DNA of 64,000 nt from Sarcocystis neurona (taxonomy: Eukaryota > Apicomplexa > Conoidasida > Eucoccidiorida > Sarcocystidae): NCBI GenBank assembly GCA_000727475.1, contig KL647288.1, forward strand, positions 11,296,812-11,360,811. The letters are read 5' to 3'. Under the pieces are notes generated by a model. The model was not told where the DNA came from. It saw nothing but the letters and a program-made list of their open reading frames with translations, and did not search any database. Every line of letters begins with the position of its first letter. Position 1 is the stretch's first letter. A program made the position numbers and the translations under genes. Shown here one piece after another: positions 32,856-46,223 of this stretch.

Positions 32856-33657
32856 GTACGTATGTATGTCTGTCTACGTCATACTTGTTCCCGTGTCTGA
32901 CTACGGTTTTCCGAGTTTGACACGTGATGCGTGTGGCACTCACGCCTCGCTTCAATGTGTGCGCTCACGTCCACTGAGTCAGACTTGAGGGAATAGGTTC
33001 AAGTGAGACGCTTCTCGTGACATGTAGTTTTGCCTCTACGCTCGTTGTGTTGTTTGTTCTGCTTCCGTACCACATTGCACCAGCAGACGGCGCATCGCTA
33101 TAGGAATGCCAGCAGGATGCGTCCAGTGAGTCACTGCTCCACAGTAGGGTATAGAAAAATTGCAGAAATCACGCTTAATTCTTTTTAGGGCTTGCACTCG
33201 AACGCCACATTTCGCCACAAGTAAGCATGCACTACCCAGCAACTCTTCTGGAAAATGCTTTGGTTGCATTTAGCGTGCTTTTTCCCGCGAATTGGCGACG
33301 GACGTCCGGAGACAGTAGAAGGCACCTACTGTGTGCACACGTTAATCTGCATGAGATTTCTGATCATCGAAGGATTAGGAATATAACACGTGAAGACCTT
33401 CTTCCTGTATATACGTGCTTTCGTATGAGAGCAACTGCTGTCACCCGTGACACAGCATCCGAGCACAGCTTGCGCTCAACGAGTGACTGTTGCAATGGGT
33501 GCACAACCGACCTATCTACGTAATTATTACGTTCACGGGTTACAATACAGTCATGACTTGGTAGTTGCTGCTCGTGATGTCGGTCTGAGACGAGGTCGAA
33601 GCGCTGACGCTGTCCGAAGCTGTAGTGTTAGTGAATTTTGCGACGAGTGATACGCAG

Positions 33658-33742
33658 GATTCCTCGAAATTCCTGCCGCTACTCGCTCTGTGGGTTACCA
33701 AACTACGACCATCTAAGGAAACGTATGCAGGTGCCAGCAGAG
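33658..33742 (+). CDS. candidate internal exon, unknown protein
   Basis: This exon-like segment of 85 bases follows GATACGCAG and ends at AG|GTAAGT, the best donor sequence in this part of the window. It encodes DSSKFLPLLALWVTKLRPSK and a short tail. The other + frame here stays open further but ignores the donor. No homology is recognised. Confidence 0.3.
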
Positions 33743-36700
33743 GTAAGTAGGGGCGTCGTTGCAGCGTTTATGCTGGCGTATCAACACGTACGGGATATGC
33801 GTGAGTTTCGTAGGGCTCGGACCACCGCCACTCAGATTCTTAAAGGAAGCTGAGAGGTCTAGTGCGGTTTTAGCGTCAGGGCGTGCACAGCACTACGGCT
33901 GCAGATGGATGGGAATGCTCCCGCAGGCCGCATAAATCCGCGCCCACCGAACCGCACTGTTCAATCCTCACCATCTTAAAAGTGGTCTTCGCTGGTCGTC
34001 TCTGCGTCTTGCAAGCTTTTGTCACCGCCACTTGCCTTGAGAGGTGGGAGACTCTGAGGAGTGGTGCAGCACAGGTTTTCCAGGATGAATTTTTGTAACA
34101 CGTATATGGCGCTCGTAGAATCGGAGAGGCTTCTTTAAATGACTTCGCTGATTTCTACATACCAGTGTGAAAGTCCTACTTAAAGTGTGGGCAGCGAACT
34201 GCTAAGGCGTACGGTTACTTACGTCGTTCCGTCGTCAACCACCAAGAGCACGTGTAGCTGGCCAGTTATAACCCCACGACAACTACATTTTCCTGTCCCA
34301 CATAGGGGATTGGTAAGATGATATTAACTGTTGGACGTAGTAGACGTAGAGCCTCCATCAGCGATAAACTAACGAATTTACAGCTGCCCACAAATTAAGC
34401 GGTACGATGCCTTTAGAAAGTCAATCCAGCAAATGGTCCCCTCACTTCCGCCCAGGTTAACGATCTCCTTCCCCATGCAAAGGAATAATATGGTATCCGT
34501 TTCTCACGTGCCAGGAGAAGGGCATAAATGCCTGCACGGTCGAATGTTTGTGGGCAGCGGTGTTGGAAATCTACCCATGCCTGTTCGCGTCTACACAGCG
34601 TTGACGCACCTTGTGTAGGACTCCTGGTGGGGCGCCCCTTTCGTGTTCATCAATTTGCATATGTACCAACAGCACCCACGCAGACTGTCGCGTGCTGCCA
34701 CCAACGGTAGGAACGGAGTTGTATCACTATCCCTTTGGATCTGGAAACTTCATACACACTGACGGGCGGAGGTGCGACGATAATTCAGGAGAGGAAAGCC
34801 AAAAATTACGTTTATATGTTCCATTTCATTTGTGAAGCATTGAGGATTGCGCAGTGTCTCGCGGTACTCAGGTGAACGAGACACGGTGCAGTGCCCCTTC
34901 TGGTCACATCTCTCATCGTACTCGACATTTCAGCATGATGTGTCAATTCAATGTACGTTCAGTTTGTAGCGCCTCTTCGCTACCATCAAATATGCTTTCT
35001 TGCACGCCACGAATTAAGCGTTGTGATTTGCGGCCGGGGGTACCATTTGCGACCGCCTTTGTGGACCTTGTCTGCTCGCCGATGACTCACTGAACTCAAG
35101 TGTCTAGCTAGTAGAGAGAGTTACCCGCGAACACACACCGCCGCAGCTTTGCTGCCGATTTAAGGTGTTGCACGTTTCCACATGCGCCTGGCGGCGACAC
35201 ATCGTTTGGGCAGGACACTAGAACATCTTACTGTCTGGCGAGTTGTCTTCTTCGTAAGTTCCGCCGTAGCCTTCACAGAACGCGTACCCTGTAGCGCACG
35301 ATGCGGTCGACGCCACGAGCGTAGTCAGTAGCCGGCAGCATTACTCCTCCCTTATCCAAATCCACACCTTTTTTCAAACGTTGCTGAGGCTGCAAACGTT
35401 TAACTTCCTGCAAAAACTGTTATACACCGGACTACAGACCCGACCACTGCAGGCACCACCATACCTGCCGGTGTTTTTTCAGGTTTCCAACATAGTTAGT
35501 AGGGCACCATCGCCTTTCAAAATAATATGCCTGCTTAGCCAAGGACGTCAGCATTCTATATCCAGCATTTTGAATCCTTGGAAGGACAGCATGGCGGACT
35601 ATACGGTCTCATCATTCGCGGAGGAGTGCCTCGTTAAGCTGCGTAGAGGCTGCGTCCCTGTGACAACGTCCACACGGTGCGTCTGCAGGGTGAAACTCGA
35701 GGCTGACCTTACCGAAGTAAAAGCAGCCAGTTTGCAGTTACAAACGAGGAAATACTGAGAGTGAGGTGCAACAAAGGCGCTGTCGCAGGAATGGGGGGGA
35801 AATGAGACAAGGCACTACCTTCTGCTCACGACCCCGTGTGTGAAAATAACGCACATGTAACTCAGCATCAACGCTGTCTCCCACCCGCCTCCTCCGTGTT
35901 GTTCTACTTAATTCGCGTCGTCGCTTCTCCCTGTTAATTATAGCGCGCCGCCGCGCTTTGACCGGCAAACGACGTAGGCGCCGGTTGTCTGGCTTTGCGC
36001 GGGCTCCTCAAAGAACAGCCTCTTTCCTCTATGCTTATTTTTTCCGCTTCCGGTCCCGCAGGTCCAGCAGGCGCTTAGTGGGTTGGAGAGCCAGCAGGAC
36101 ACGCTCCACTGTAGCCCTTCGGTTTCCCCTGTGGATGCAGCTCGGTACAGCTCTCGGTCTCACTGGCCTAACTCTTTGGCTGTTAACTCGGGAAAAACGG
36201 GCCGCTGCACCTGGTAGGTCTGGCAATTCGCACGGGGTGTGCATTTATGATATTCGTCGAGCAAATGCGGCCTGATTTCATTCCACGCCTCCAGATGATT
36301 TGTGTCCACGCCATCGACCAACTCAAAAACCGCCCTGGGAACGTCCGCAGTGCAAGAGGACGGCAGCCACCGTCGCATACGAGCGTCTGTAAAATGTTAC
36401 ATTCACCGTTTACCTACTTCGGGGAGGGAAAGGGTGGGACCGCTTGCGCACAGTCGGTGTACTGGCATGATCGCGTGACCAGCCAGGCTGTCGTGGTGCA
36501 CGCATAATCCGGATGGCCGGCTGGCGATATGATCGTAGCGCTACGGTAAGGGGTCAGTACTAGAGTCTGTAGAGACAGCGGGGTACAGAAAAGGTGTTTG
36601 TACGTACCAGGTTAACGCGTGCACCCGAGTATGTATGCGTTTCTTGCAGTGAAGAAGTGAGCTTGCACGAGGAGACATTTTTGTTTACATTGTGCAACCC

Positions 36701-37224
36701 TCACAAAACTCGCGCTTGAAGGGTTGCCCGAGCTGACGGCGAGCAGCGATATGTACAAGTCCGTTTGATATCTGACTGTATAATTCTCAAAGACGTCAAG
36801 TGGCGTTCAAGGACGTGCACGGAGTTGGACAGTACTTCACACCTGTGCTGTACGCCATATCTGATCCCAGCAAAAGTAGAGTTCGACAAGAGAGCTATAT
36901 ACGTGAGGCCTCGCCATAGGCTTCGTGATGACGGAGTCTGAAAGGGGGACGGTAAGGTATTTTTTCTGCACACCCGGGCAGGACTAGGATCGAGAGGACT
37001 GGAAAATCCCAAGTCTTTGTGTGCAGGCGGTTTACAGCTGCTGTCGACGCATGGACTGAAGACGTCGCGGCGAACATTTTTCGCAACCTAATGCCTGTGT
37101 CTTTCCAGCACCAGCGCCTCGAATTAATAATGGATTCGCGAGCTTTGTGGAGAGACTTGAGCGGTGCGAGGCCGGTTAACAACATAGTAGAAGAACAGAA
37201 CTCGACCCACTCTCCGGTATCAGA
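33743..37224. other. 3.5 kb without a supported gene
   Basis: Open frames are short. The best exon-like piece is on the - strand at 36211-36334 (AVFELVDGVDTNHLEAW...), between TTCCCAG and CAG|GTGCAG. A nearby - frame ends at 36035 with a basic tail (DLRDRKRKK), but the phases of the two do not agree. Confidence 0.3.
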
Positions 37225-37406
37225 CTAAGGGTCGGAGCACGCGCGGCGGCGCCGCTCCCTAGAAATCCACTTCGACTGAAATAACAGCGAACACAGTTCT
37301 GCTGCCTCTTCACGTGTCATGTCGGCGCCGAGTTCTGCTCGGCAGACTTTCTCCAGGCGAGCGAAGGGGTGTCGAGGTCCTTGCAGTGCGACGATGATAG
37401 AACAAC
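37225..37406 (-). CDS. candidate terminal exon, unknown protein
   Basis: Read on the - strand, the acceptor TTGCACTTTTCAG is followed by an open frame to TAG. It encodes a charged, helical-looking C-terminus (ADMTREEAAELCSLLFQSKW, then RERRRRAC). Two bases enter at the 5' end. The family is not recognised. A + strand frame overlaps its left neighbour (37019-37228), so the strand of the local gene is not certain. Confidence 0.3.
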
Positions 37407-38264
37407 CTGAAAAGTGCAAGTCGTTTACGTCGCTTCACAGGCATTGACAGAATGAGATTGCCTCACTCCAGATGGTCGGTAGAACCATCAGCAGACAAGA
37501 GTCAACACCGTGGACGGAGGATTCAGCGTAATACTACGATAGTATTGTACGTGTAGCATTTTGACCATTTGTTGTCGAAAAAATCCTGGTAGGATGCAAC
37601 CGTCTGCTTAGTGATACTGTGACGGGCCATGTCACCCTAACAGGGTTGGGGACCAACGCATTTCTAGGTTAAACTGGAGCAGTGTTCATGTCTCGGTTAC
37701 CAGGGGATTGTGAAAGACAGGCAGGTCGCCGGCGTTGGCATGTCTAGACTTTACCGGCATGCTGCTCGAACGCAGAAGAAAAGCAGTTGTCACAAAAGCG
37801 CACGCGATTGAAGGCGACGTACCGCATGGCTGATAGACGAGCAATTCCCGTCTGGAAGAAGCCGAGATTATCAACTACATTGTTTCTTGCAGCAAGCTTA
37901 CTCTCCGAACTCGTCAACTCCGCCTTAATAGAGCCTCCCAGGGGTTTCAGCCGCAAGAGGAAAATTATCCGGGAGTGAAAGATGACCAGACGCTAAGCCG
38001 CTAATATCCGCTTCCCAGCAGAACGATGCAGGGAGCAAAGGAGACAGGTGTTGCAGGAACGTGCTGCGTCCATAACCTCGCGAGGACCAGTACTATAGGC
38101 GTCTGATGCCACGACAGAGGCGTCCGTGTCCAGTTTCGGCATTGTCAGTGCTTGGCAGTTGGAAGAGACCGATGCTGGGGTTTCTGAAGTGTCCTCCAAA
38201 AGAAAAGACAATCCCGACGTCTACTGAGCGGAGTACATCATCCAGCAAATAGTCGGTAACCTTT

Positions 38265-38392
38265 TATAGGGACGAGCCATTTTAGCGTTGGTGGCGAATC
38301 GCGTCTTTCAGGCAACATGCACGCCAATTATAGGGACAAGCTACTATAGCGTTGGTGGCGAATCGCCTCTTTCAGGCAACCCGCATTCCATT
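38265..38392. repeat. 64-bp tandem duplication with a highly conserved core
   Basis: The copies at 38265-38328 and 38329-38392 both begin TATAGGGAC. A 33-base core starting AGCGTTGGTGGCGAATCGC and ending TTTCAGGCAAC has one difference, while the flanks have diverged. This suggests either recent duplication or constraint on the core. Confidence 0.75.
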
Positions 38393-41300
38393 TTTCGCAC
38401 ACACTGCAGGCTTCGCACGCTAAGGGAAAGCGGCGTGCAGATGTAACGTAAGCATTCATCCTGCACGCCAGGACAGGCCTGTGTGGTTGTTTGGCTTCGG
38501 CTGCGGTGGGCAGTCCGTATTTTGAGATGTGTACTGTAGCTGCTCTGCACCCACGGTCCACCAAAAACGCACGTCGGTTGTGTCGGTGGATGGTGGCTTC
38601 TTGGTATCATTTATGAACTGGGGTGGCACAAGTAAAACAGAGGTCCTCTTTGCGAAAAGTGGGCCGCATGTGATGTTCTGTCGTCCGTTTATCCCAGCGC
38701 ATGCGTGGACAATGGCATATCAGTCAAAAAAGAATATCTCAATGAAAATGCTCAACGTATCGATATATCGGCATTCTTCCACCCCACTGGGGTTCGCAGT
38801 GTGCCGTGAAGGGACGCACTTATACGAAAAGAGACGACAAATTGTACCTGATGGGGATGAGGTGCAGCTGTTTGTGTACAGTGATGCATCACGTTGGAAT
38901 AGTGTCAGTTAGAGTGAGCTTTGAACCGTTGCAGATTCCGGTGCATTCTAGTGAAGTCAAGCTACGAGAAACATTGTAGAAGGTGGCCGAGGCTCACCCC
39001 TGGGCTGCACTGAGAATACACAAGCTGTTGTCATGTACGAGGTAGTAAACGTGGTGAGACGTGCGTATGTGTAGTCTGCTGAGTATGCGAGGAAACTTTT
39101 TCACCGACTGCAGGACTTGAGCGCACTGCGGGACCCACAAGTCAGGTTTGGAAAGGATCGCACTGAGATTCTGCGGCCCCGGCGGACACATTGTGTGTTC
39201 GGAACTACTTACTAGTGCAAAGCGTTGCTGTGCAGGTTTAGCTGCTGGTGCCAGCACACGAACAAATATTCAACCGCCTTAGTGCCCCAGCACGCAAAAA
39301 GTGAGGGATGATGACTTTATCATGGTCGCTGCCAAGCTCTATATCCAGTTCGCTCGAAGGGAATATGCCGAATACGCCATGTGTGACGCACGTTTGCATC
39401 CTAGCTGCAAATATTGTTATATCTGTAGTACCCTTGTTAGGCTGAACGGTAGCCAGCGGGGTAGCTGCACACTTACTGAAAGGCGTGCTGGAGAAGCGGT
39501 CCTTGGAATGCACAGAACTGACTCAGGGTGCAGACTTTTTCACGTTGGTAATACACGACCAACAAGTTGCATTGACCATCTGTCCAGGCTGAAGTGAGAC
39601 TCATTCATCTTTTAGCAGTGCAGCACTTGAGGTTCACTTGCTCTCCATTTTGGTGTCGTAGAATTCCTTTGTAAGCTGTGTTCCGGGGGCAGTAGACGCA
39701 CGTCCGCCAGGGACGTGGTAATGGGCAGATTGAAATCATTTGACAAATCTGTCCTTGTCTGACGCGCGCAGCAACAGTGATTCATTCATAGGACGTGGCG
39801 TCACAAGACCTGCAGTCTTGCAGTTGGCCGCAATGATCCTGGTTGCGGCGACTCAGCCGGTGCCAAAACGCCTTCAAGAGCTTGTGCTCTGGAAAACAAC
39901 TGTCGTACAATTTTTGCGTGTTCCTCTGCGGGTCGCAACCTCCTTGATCTCGACAGTAACACGACGTTTTAGACGAGCCAAAGCTAGAAAAGGACGTTGC
40001 GGCGCCCAAGTAGGACTCGGAACACTAACAGGCACGTGCCGAGTTTCTAGCTTCTTTCGAAAATGTGCAGTACCGAGTTGAGTGTGAGCATTACGTCGGA
40101 ACAGAGTGGCAACTAAAGTAGATAATTACACAAATTACAGCTCGGGCAGGGTCAAAACTGCACAGGCGACAGGGCTACTTGCCCGAGGCCTGTGGACGCT
40201 TCCATTGCTGGTTGCGATGTCTGTCTCCGCTTTAAGTCCAAGTACCTCACCTTCACGTTGCTGACTGGGTGCGTTACCGCTGTGACACGGCCCTGCTCCT
40301 TTTCGCGGTAGGAAACATTCACTTGATCCACAACCACACCGGAGGAAGTCGCAAAGGACTGCTGTGTGTACTCGACAATCGATCCCGAAGCTCTGCGCAC
40401 TAGTCGAACCAGACACTGTCCCTGGAAGGATTGTACTTCAGCGGCTGGATATAACAGTCGACGCAGCGATGTTGCTCAGTGGAGAGTCGTACGTCAGACG
40501 TTCCTCAGCGTTTTGTGGTCGAAATACGGCGTGAAAAACTACGTACATCGATAAGTGCTGCGGACGCCGCCGTACTAAAACAGGAAAGATGGACAGGAAT
40601 GGCCACGCTGTCCAGCGACCGTCCCTCCGTTTTGGCGTATCGAGCATAGAACGTGACGCGAGGGGAGCGGTCACGCAACTAGCTTTCCATCTTTGACTAT
40701 GGAACAGCACAGGGAGTAGCTTCCCACATTGCGCAGCGAATCGAGTGTTAGCCTACGTCGATAGAAAGAGTGTCTTCTTCAAGGGGGTACGCCGCAGTTC
40801 CGTAGACGCCTGAAAACCGTGCATGAAAAATTTTAGCAGGCATAGTTGTTGAACCACCGCTTGTGGGTTGTTATCATTTTGAGAGCTACGCATAGGTGGT
40901 TTCACGTATGAAAGCTACGTAGAGCTGTAGGTTTGATTTCGCTTTGATATGTTATCCATAGAGGGTCTCCTATGTAACGGCCATATGTGGGGCTTGGTTT
41001 TCTACGCAGAAAATTCAGCGACAAAAATGAATAGGGGCTTTTTCCTCAGCATGTTGAAGCAGTCGTGGTGTACTGTCTTTCTTCTTCGAGTGTGTTTTCT
41101 GCGACTCCGCGCCGTTCGAGGCTTTGAAATATCCCCCCTTTTGTGAATCTTCGGTGAAGGAGTGGGAGCGGGAGCCACTCACGATCGTCATGCCCGCACA
41201 TGTCAGCGGGCTTCAATCCTCCGTCATTTGGAGTGAGCAATTGAGAAGACACAGGTCGGCATTAGCGTGCGGTCACTGATGCTGTTTGCAGAGGAACAAA

Positions 41301-44300
41301 GCACTTGCGCGACAGCTGCTTCGAAGTACATTCATCGAGGTGCCTCAAGGTGACTGCACTATTCCTGAGAAAGTCAGCTTTTCAAGTTGAACTACAATAC
41401 TCCTCCGTGCTAGGCCTCCTCCAGACGGCGTGCCTGCAAGTTGGCAACAGTAGTAAGAAACAGAAGGGAGATGCCATGTCGCTTGACTGGACGTTTCGCT
41501 TCTTCGGCCGCTGCTCTTGGTGAATCAACGAATACGAGTGTGGCGCACCTGATGTTTATTTTACCCATGTTTGTCCTAGTGGCGAGCACGCGCCAAAAAT
41601 TATAGAGAGGCGCATGCCGCATTTAAGAATTTAAAGCTGATTACTTGCAGCCCAAATCTGGACGCACTCATCGCTGAATCTTGGCCGACAGGATCGCTGT
41701 CACGCTTGTGCTGTGACGTCGCCCCTGCTTCGGGAATTTGTTTCGCAAGGAACGAGTGGTTGGCCAAGCAGACACTGAGCGCTCTGTTGCGGACGTTGTT
41801 GTCCATCCTGTAGCGCGACTACGACGCGCTGCAAATGCGCCAGCTGCTTTCAGAGAGGAAGTGTGGTGTTTTTCGTCGGATGCTCATCCTAAGAGACCAT
41901 ACCACCGTCCAGCTCTTTAGAGGGATTACAGTGTTTTTCTTCAGTGAAGTAAACATCAGTATATTTCAACAACACACGAGGACGCCGGAGCTTTGTAGTT
42001 GATGATGATGGGCACCGCATTGTCATTCGCTTCAGGTGGAGGCTTTGTGGCAGAAATTTTCTCGAGCGCGACGAACTGCGCATCACTAATTCTCTACATC
42101 ATCCCCTCGTAAACTATGCCGTTGTCTTTGCAAGCAGAGCGTCTTGCTCTAAAGGGAGCCTGGTGTGTTGACGTGAAGCCTCGCGGACATCGGAATGCAC
42201 AGCGCCGCACGAGTGTGTCTAAAAGCATTGCCCATGTTCAGACTGTTCGCTGTGGAAAAGCTGGGTTCGTTTCGCTCAGCTCAACTCTTCCACGGCAGCA
42301 AACTTCACCTGCTGACAGGCAAGACTGTATATAGGTCAGCGCAGCACAGGGCAGTTGTCTCGCACATGGATTGGAGCGCTACGACTACCAGCACGTGAAT
42401 CACCGGTGCTTCCATTGTACACGAACTCGCGTTTTCAGATACAAGCGCAACGAGGAACGACCGTGGCGCAAGCGAAGCACACCACCGCGTTCCTTTGTAC
42501 TCCTGCACACTATTCTTTTTCAACTTTTAGAGACGGCGGTCACAAAGGACGGTGGGAAATGGCTTGACGACTGTGTGCAGGTTCAAGATTATTTTCTCTC
42601 ATTTTCAGAAACCTGACAGCGAACGTGTCTTCTTAATGCTGCTCGCGTGCTACTCCAATATATGCACGGTGTGGAAGGCTAGTCAGTGGGGTCCTCTGGA
42701 GGTCAAATGCAGCTTAATTTTGAAACGCAGCGCGAAAGCAACTCCGCCGGGGCACACAGCGTGGAATGAGTCTGACCTCACTCATCCAACGCTGGCACGA
42801 GTGGGATAGCAGCCACACGCAGTGCTAGAAGATGGATCCTGAGACCACGCCGTTCAGTCCGTTGCCAATTACATACACAAGCACGCATGGCATCGACGTT
42901 CATGGGCTACCGTGACCTGCGCCTGAGACGGGACCGTAGACGTAGAACGGTGGTTGATGGTGTGTTGGCGGTGGCATCTTCCGTGCTGGTAGTGGCACGC
43001 GGCTTCGACATGGGAACCTCGAGTCACATACATGCATCGCAAGTATGGCCATTTTTGTATTACCATTCATGAGAAACAACGGCACGACGAAGGGGAGAGT
43101 CTGATTCTCGCCTAGTTGTATCGAGACTTCAGTACGGCTCTGGACTAGACTGGACCTCCAGACGCGCTCTGTCCCCACCTGTGCGGACGACTCCAGAATA
43201 ATGTTATGAACTCTACATTGCGCATCTACATTACGTGTGAGACCACAGGGCACAACGGAGAGGATCGTTACAATAAACAGTGTTCCTGCGTTCACACTTC
43301 CTGTGTTTGCTTGCCATTGTTATGGCGGCACTGAAAGGGCGTATATCGATGTTTCAGCTTGGTACTCAGTGGTACGTTGTCTCGTGCAAACTGTTGGGTT
43401 AGACCGCACCCGCAGAGTTGTGTTAATATGTGATTGGTCCAAACTGGGCAGAGTTATTCTGCACCACAGGAGCAAGGAATACGTATACGTTCGGAAAGAT
43501 CGAGGGTAAAAGCCCCTCGCCGAGTTCGATAACGTGTACGAAGAAGAATGAGACGCGCCTGATGCCCAGTTAACTCTACCAGAAATCCAGCGCTCATTTC
43601 AACGTTATCCGTCGCAGGGCAGCGTGCAGCTGCTGGCAGATTTGTATAGTGTAAATGCTAGTTTATTTTATAAACGAGGCTGCTGGGCTTTGGTGGGACG
43701 CGGACGTTACTATTTGCAGAGTCGCAGGAGTGAGATTTCAAAAGCAGGTAGCCAGTGTGACAGCGGGGTAGGTGTTTCGATCGACTTTCGACACTGTGGA
43801 AGTTCTAGTACTTAAAACTGAAACTTCTGGATGATTCACAAAGAGCAGACTGGTTGATACTGACGGTGGAAATGTAGGAAGTGGCTTAAAACCAGCGGCC
43901 CTCGTCTGCATGTAGAGAATTCGGCGAGAGAAGATGTGTGAGCTTTACTGTGCGAACAAGTCGTTAACGGTGTTACACTGTCTGAATCCTTTTCGGAATA
44001 GAACGTGACATTTCCCGTCAGATAACCGGCACACGCTTAATGCTACGCATGGCTACCCATTGCTCATTAACTCGTGCGGGCCGAGCTTAATGCGTCTGTC
44101 TGTTGCCGGAAGTATAGTTTCCGCTCTCTTGTCTATTTCCGTCAAGGCAATAGAGAGCCGCCGATGACAAAAACGCAACGTATGAAGCGACACACGGTCA
44201 CTCAGGAAGTAAACGCAGTTCGGGAAGAATGCTGTGGCGGTTCAGTAACCCCTGAAGTGGGTCAGAAAAACACTCACCCAGCGAGGCAACGCAAAACAGG

Positions 44301-44375
44301 TGACGTCGGTGCTGTGAAGGGTAAATATTTCCCTCGTCGTACGTAGCTGACGCGTTTAGTTTGGCCCTACCACAG

Positions 44376-44411
44376 TATATATATACACCTGTATATATAT
44401 ATATATATATA
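44376..44411. repeat. compound (TA)n microsatellite
   Basis: Two TA runs are separated by CACCTG. Confidence 0.9.
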
Positions 44412-44966
44412 AACAGATGTCCGTGACCTGCGGAGGCAACACTTGTGCTTTGACCGAAGCGGAAGCGTATGTGCTGCACCGCCACAGTAACACGTTGATG
44501 TTCCTGTTCTTGATTGCTCCACAGAAGGCGTCGGTGGTTCGATGGCTTGATAAGTAGACGGCGAACGGCTACACCACTGTAGAATCGGATTCGTCGAAAG
44601 TGTGAATTTGATGCAAATAAGCGAGGAAGTTGTAGGGTTCCCTGTCATTCCGATTCTATTTTCTCCTGGTAAACACTTCCTCCTGCGGCTGTACACTTGC
44701 AACCCCATTCCTTCGGGTTTGCCCGGGGTTGCCTGAACGCGTCGCGAACAGCTTGCGTGGGAGAGCCTAGTTGATTCTCAGTGCAGTTTCAACTCTGAAG
44801 CGCAGCTAAAATAGAATCCTGGATAGGAGATTAGTAGGAAAAGGCACTCTGCCGTCATTTGGACTGCACAACTTACGAAATCCCATCTTCAGCACCCATG
44901 TACTAATGGATAAGGCTTATACGAACAGAAGGGTTTCGCTACATTTTATCTTGTCCTTCACAATAG

Positions 44967-45049
44967 GCCTTCTGAATTGTGTGTCTGGACATCGTCGGGG
45001 CGAGATCACGCTGTGGAGAATTACCGCATCGTTTAGTCAGTTGCCCCAT
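44967..45049 (+). CDS. candidate exon with WD40-like strand
   Basis: After a long pyrimidine-rich acceptor (ATTTTATCTTGTCCTTCACAATAG) the frame reads VSGHRRGEITLWRITASF and reaches a possible donor GTAACA. The pattern GH-x-x-GEI-x-LW resembles one WD40 repeat boundary, but one fragment is not enough to assign the family. Its phase does not fit the next exon unless a weaker donor (GTCAGT) upstream is used. Confidence 0.2.
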
Positions 45050-45234
45050 GTAACACTTTGCCTGAGTCGTTTTCTTCACATGGCGGATTCGTGAAGCATT
45101 CGGTACTCGAGGTGATTCCGTTAATCGTCAAACTCATTTTCACCACGACAGTCAGTGGTCACATTTTGCCGAATCAGAAGGCTGATTCGTAACCCGGTAG
45201 GGGCAGCAGTACAGATCAAATTGGGACGGTGCAG

Positions 45235-46223
45235 AAATTTTGCTGTGGTGGAGATATCAACAAGAAGTCGATTGTTCCGCAGCGGACGGTCACAAGACTT
45301 TCAACGGAAATCTGCCCACCGACTCTAGTCCGATATCGATAAATGCACTGTCCGGTTTACAGCTTCGAAATGCTGTAAGAAACAGTGTCCACAGACAAAT
45401 AGGACTTGTGCATCCTAGGACTAGCTCAAAAGAGCCCGGAAGCCGTGCTTTGCTTTCCAGTGGAGTGTGGCTCCGTACCTTCCAATAATAAAGTGATGCA
45501 GCTTTCCAGGTGCACTGTGTTTCTGCTTGTGAAGGGCTACTTCTGTGTGACTTGTTCAGATTATCTCGACTAACATCAGGGGCATGCATTCACAGCCAAG
45601 TAATATTCGCAGTGGCTCACGTGATAAAGCCCGCACAATGCTGATGGAATTAAGCCGTAAGGCAAGTGTGAACGCAGATACAGAGGCTGACTTTGTCAGG
45701 AAGAGAAAACGCTATCAATACTTTCTGCGTGCTTGTACGAGCTCTTCTCGAATTGTACCAGATTTTCTCTCAGACTGCAACTTGGAGGTGATTTCACAGT
45801 GTCTGGCATTCCTAGCCAGCTGGTGAGCTGCTTAGACAGAGCGCGTTTACCTCTGAAGAAGGTCGAGATTCTCACCGTGTATTGAAGGGGAAGCAGCTTT
45901 GCCGAAAGGGGGTAGCCGCAACACGTCTGAAGCCGCAGAGCTTCTGCATCTCATATAAAGATTAATTTCTAAGCCGTGGTGGTAGCCTTGTAATTATGTC
46001 GGCGCGAATCGTGGCCGAGAAAACAGTATGCGGTTTAATTGTAGTAGAACATTCTGCTCCGCGATGCGTGTCGAAACCGTCACTATAGTCTTTGCAAAAG
46101 GTTGTGCAAGACATTTCTCATTTGCTGAAGACTACCGACCGAACGCCTGGATCAAAGGCAGCCAGCAAAGCCGCAAGCGGTCGACGTCACATGATGGGCC
46201 AAGCCCACGGAAACGGCTCATGA
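45235..46223 (+). CDS. candidate four-exon gene, 3' part, unknown protein
   Basis: I chain exons 45235-45374 (ends GTAAGA), 45596-45822 (ends GTGAGC), 45974-46025 (ends GTATGC) and 46101-46223 (TGA). All acceptors are AG and all internal phases agree (0, 2, 0). The joined product is helical and charged: AEADF-like and RKRKRYQYFL segments, then VPDFLSDCNLEVISQCLAFL, then AEKT joined to VVQDISHLLKTT and a Gly/Ser/Ala-rich tail. Helical C-terminal tails of this kind occur in several WD40 ribosome-biogenesis proteins of the UTP group, and a WD40-like fragment lies just upstream. This is only a suggestion. Two bases enter at 45235, so the gene extends upstream. Confidence 0.35.

Larger units (their letters stand above)
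37407..44966. other. 7.5 kb with scattered exon-like segments, no gene recognised
   Basis: Between 37.4 and 42 kb the exon-like pieces are mostly on the - strand, for example 41645-41807 (after GCGCTACAG, before GTAATC) and a piece ending at GTGAGG near 40244. Between 42 and 44.4 kb they are mostly on the + strand, for example 43619-43747 and 44150-44300. All are short, none has a recognisable domain and I could not chain them, so I do not list them as genes. Repeats at 38265-38392 and 44376-44411 are listed separately. Confidence 0.3.
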
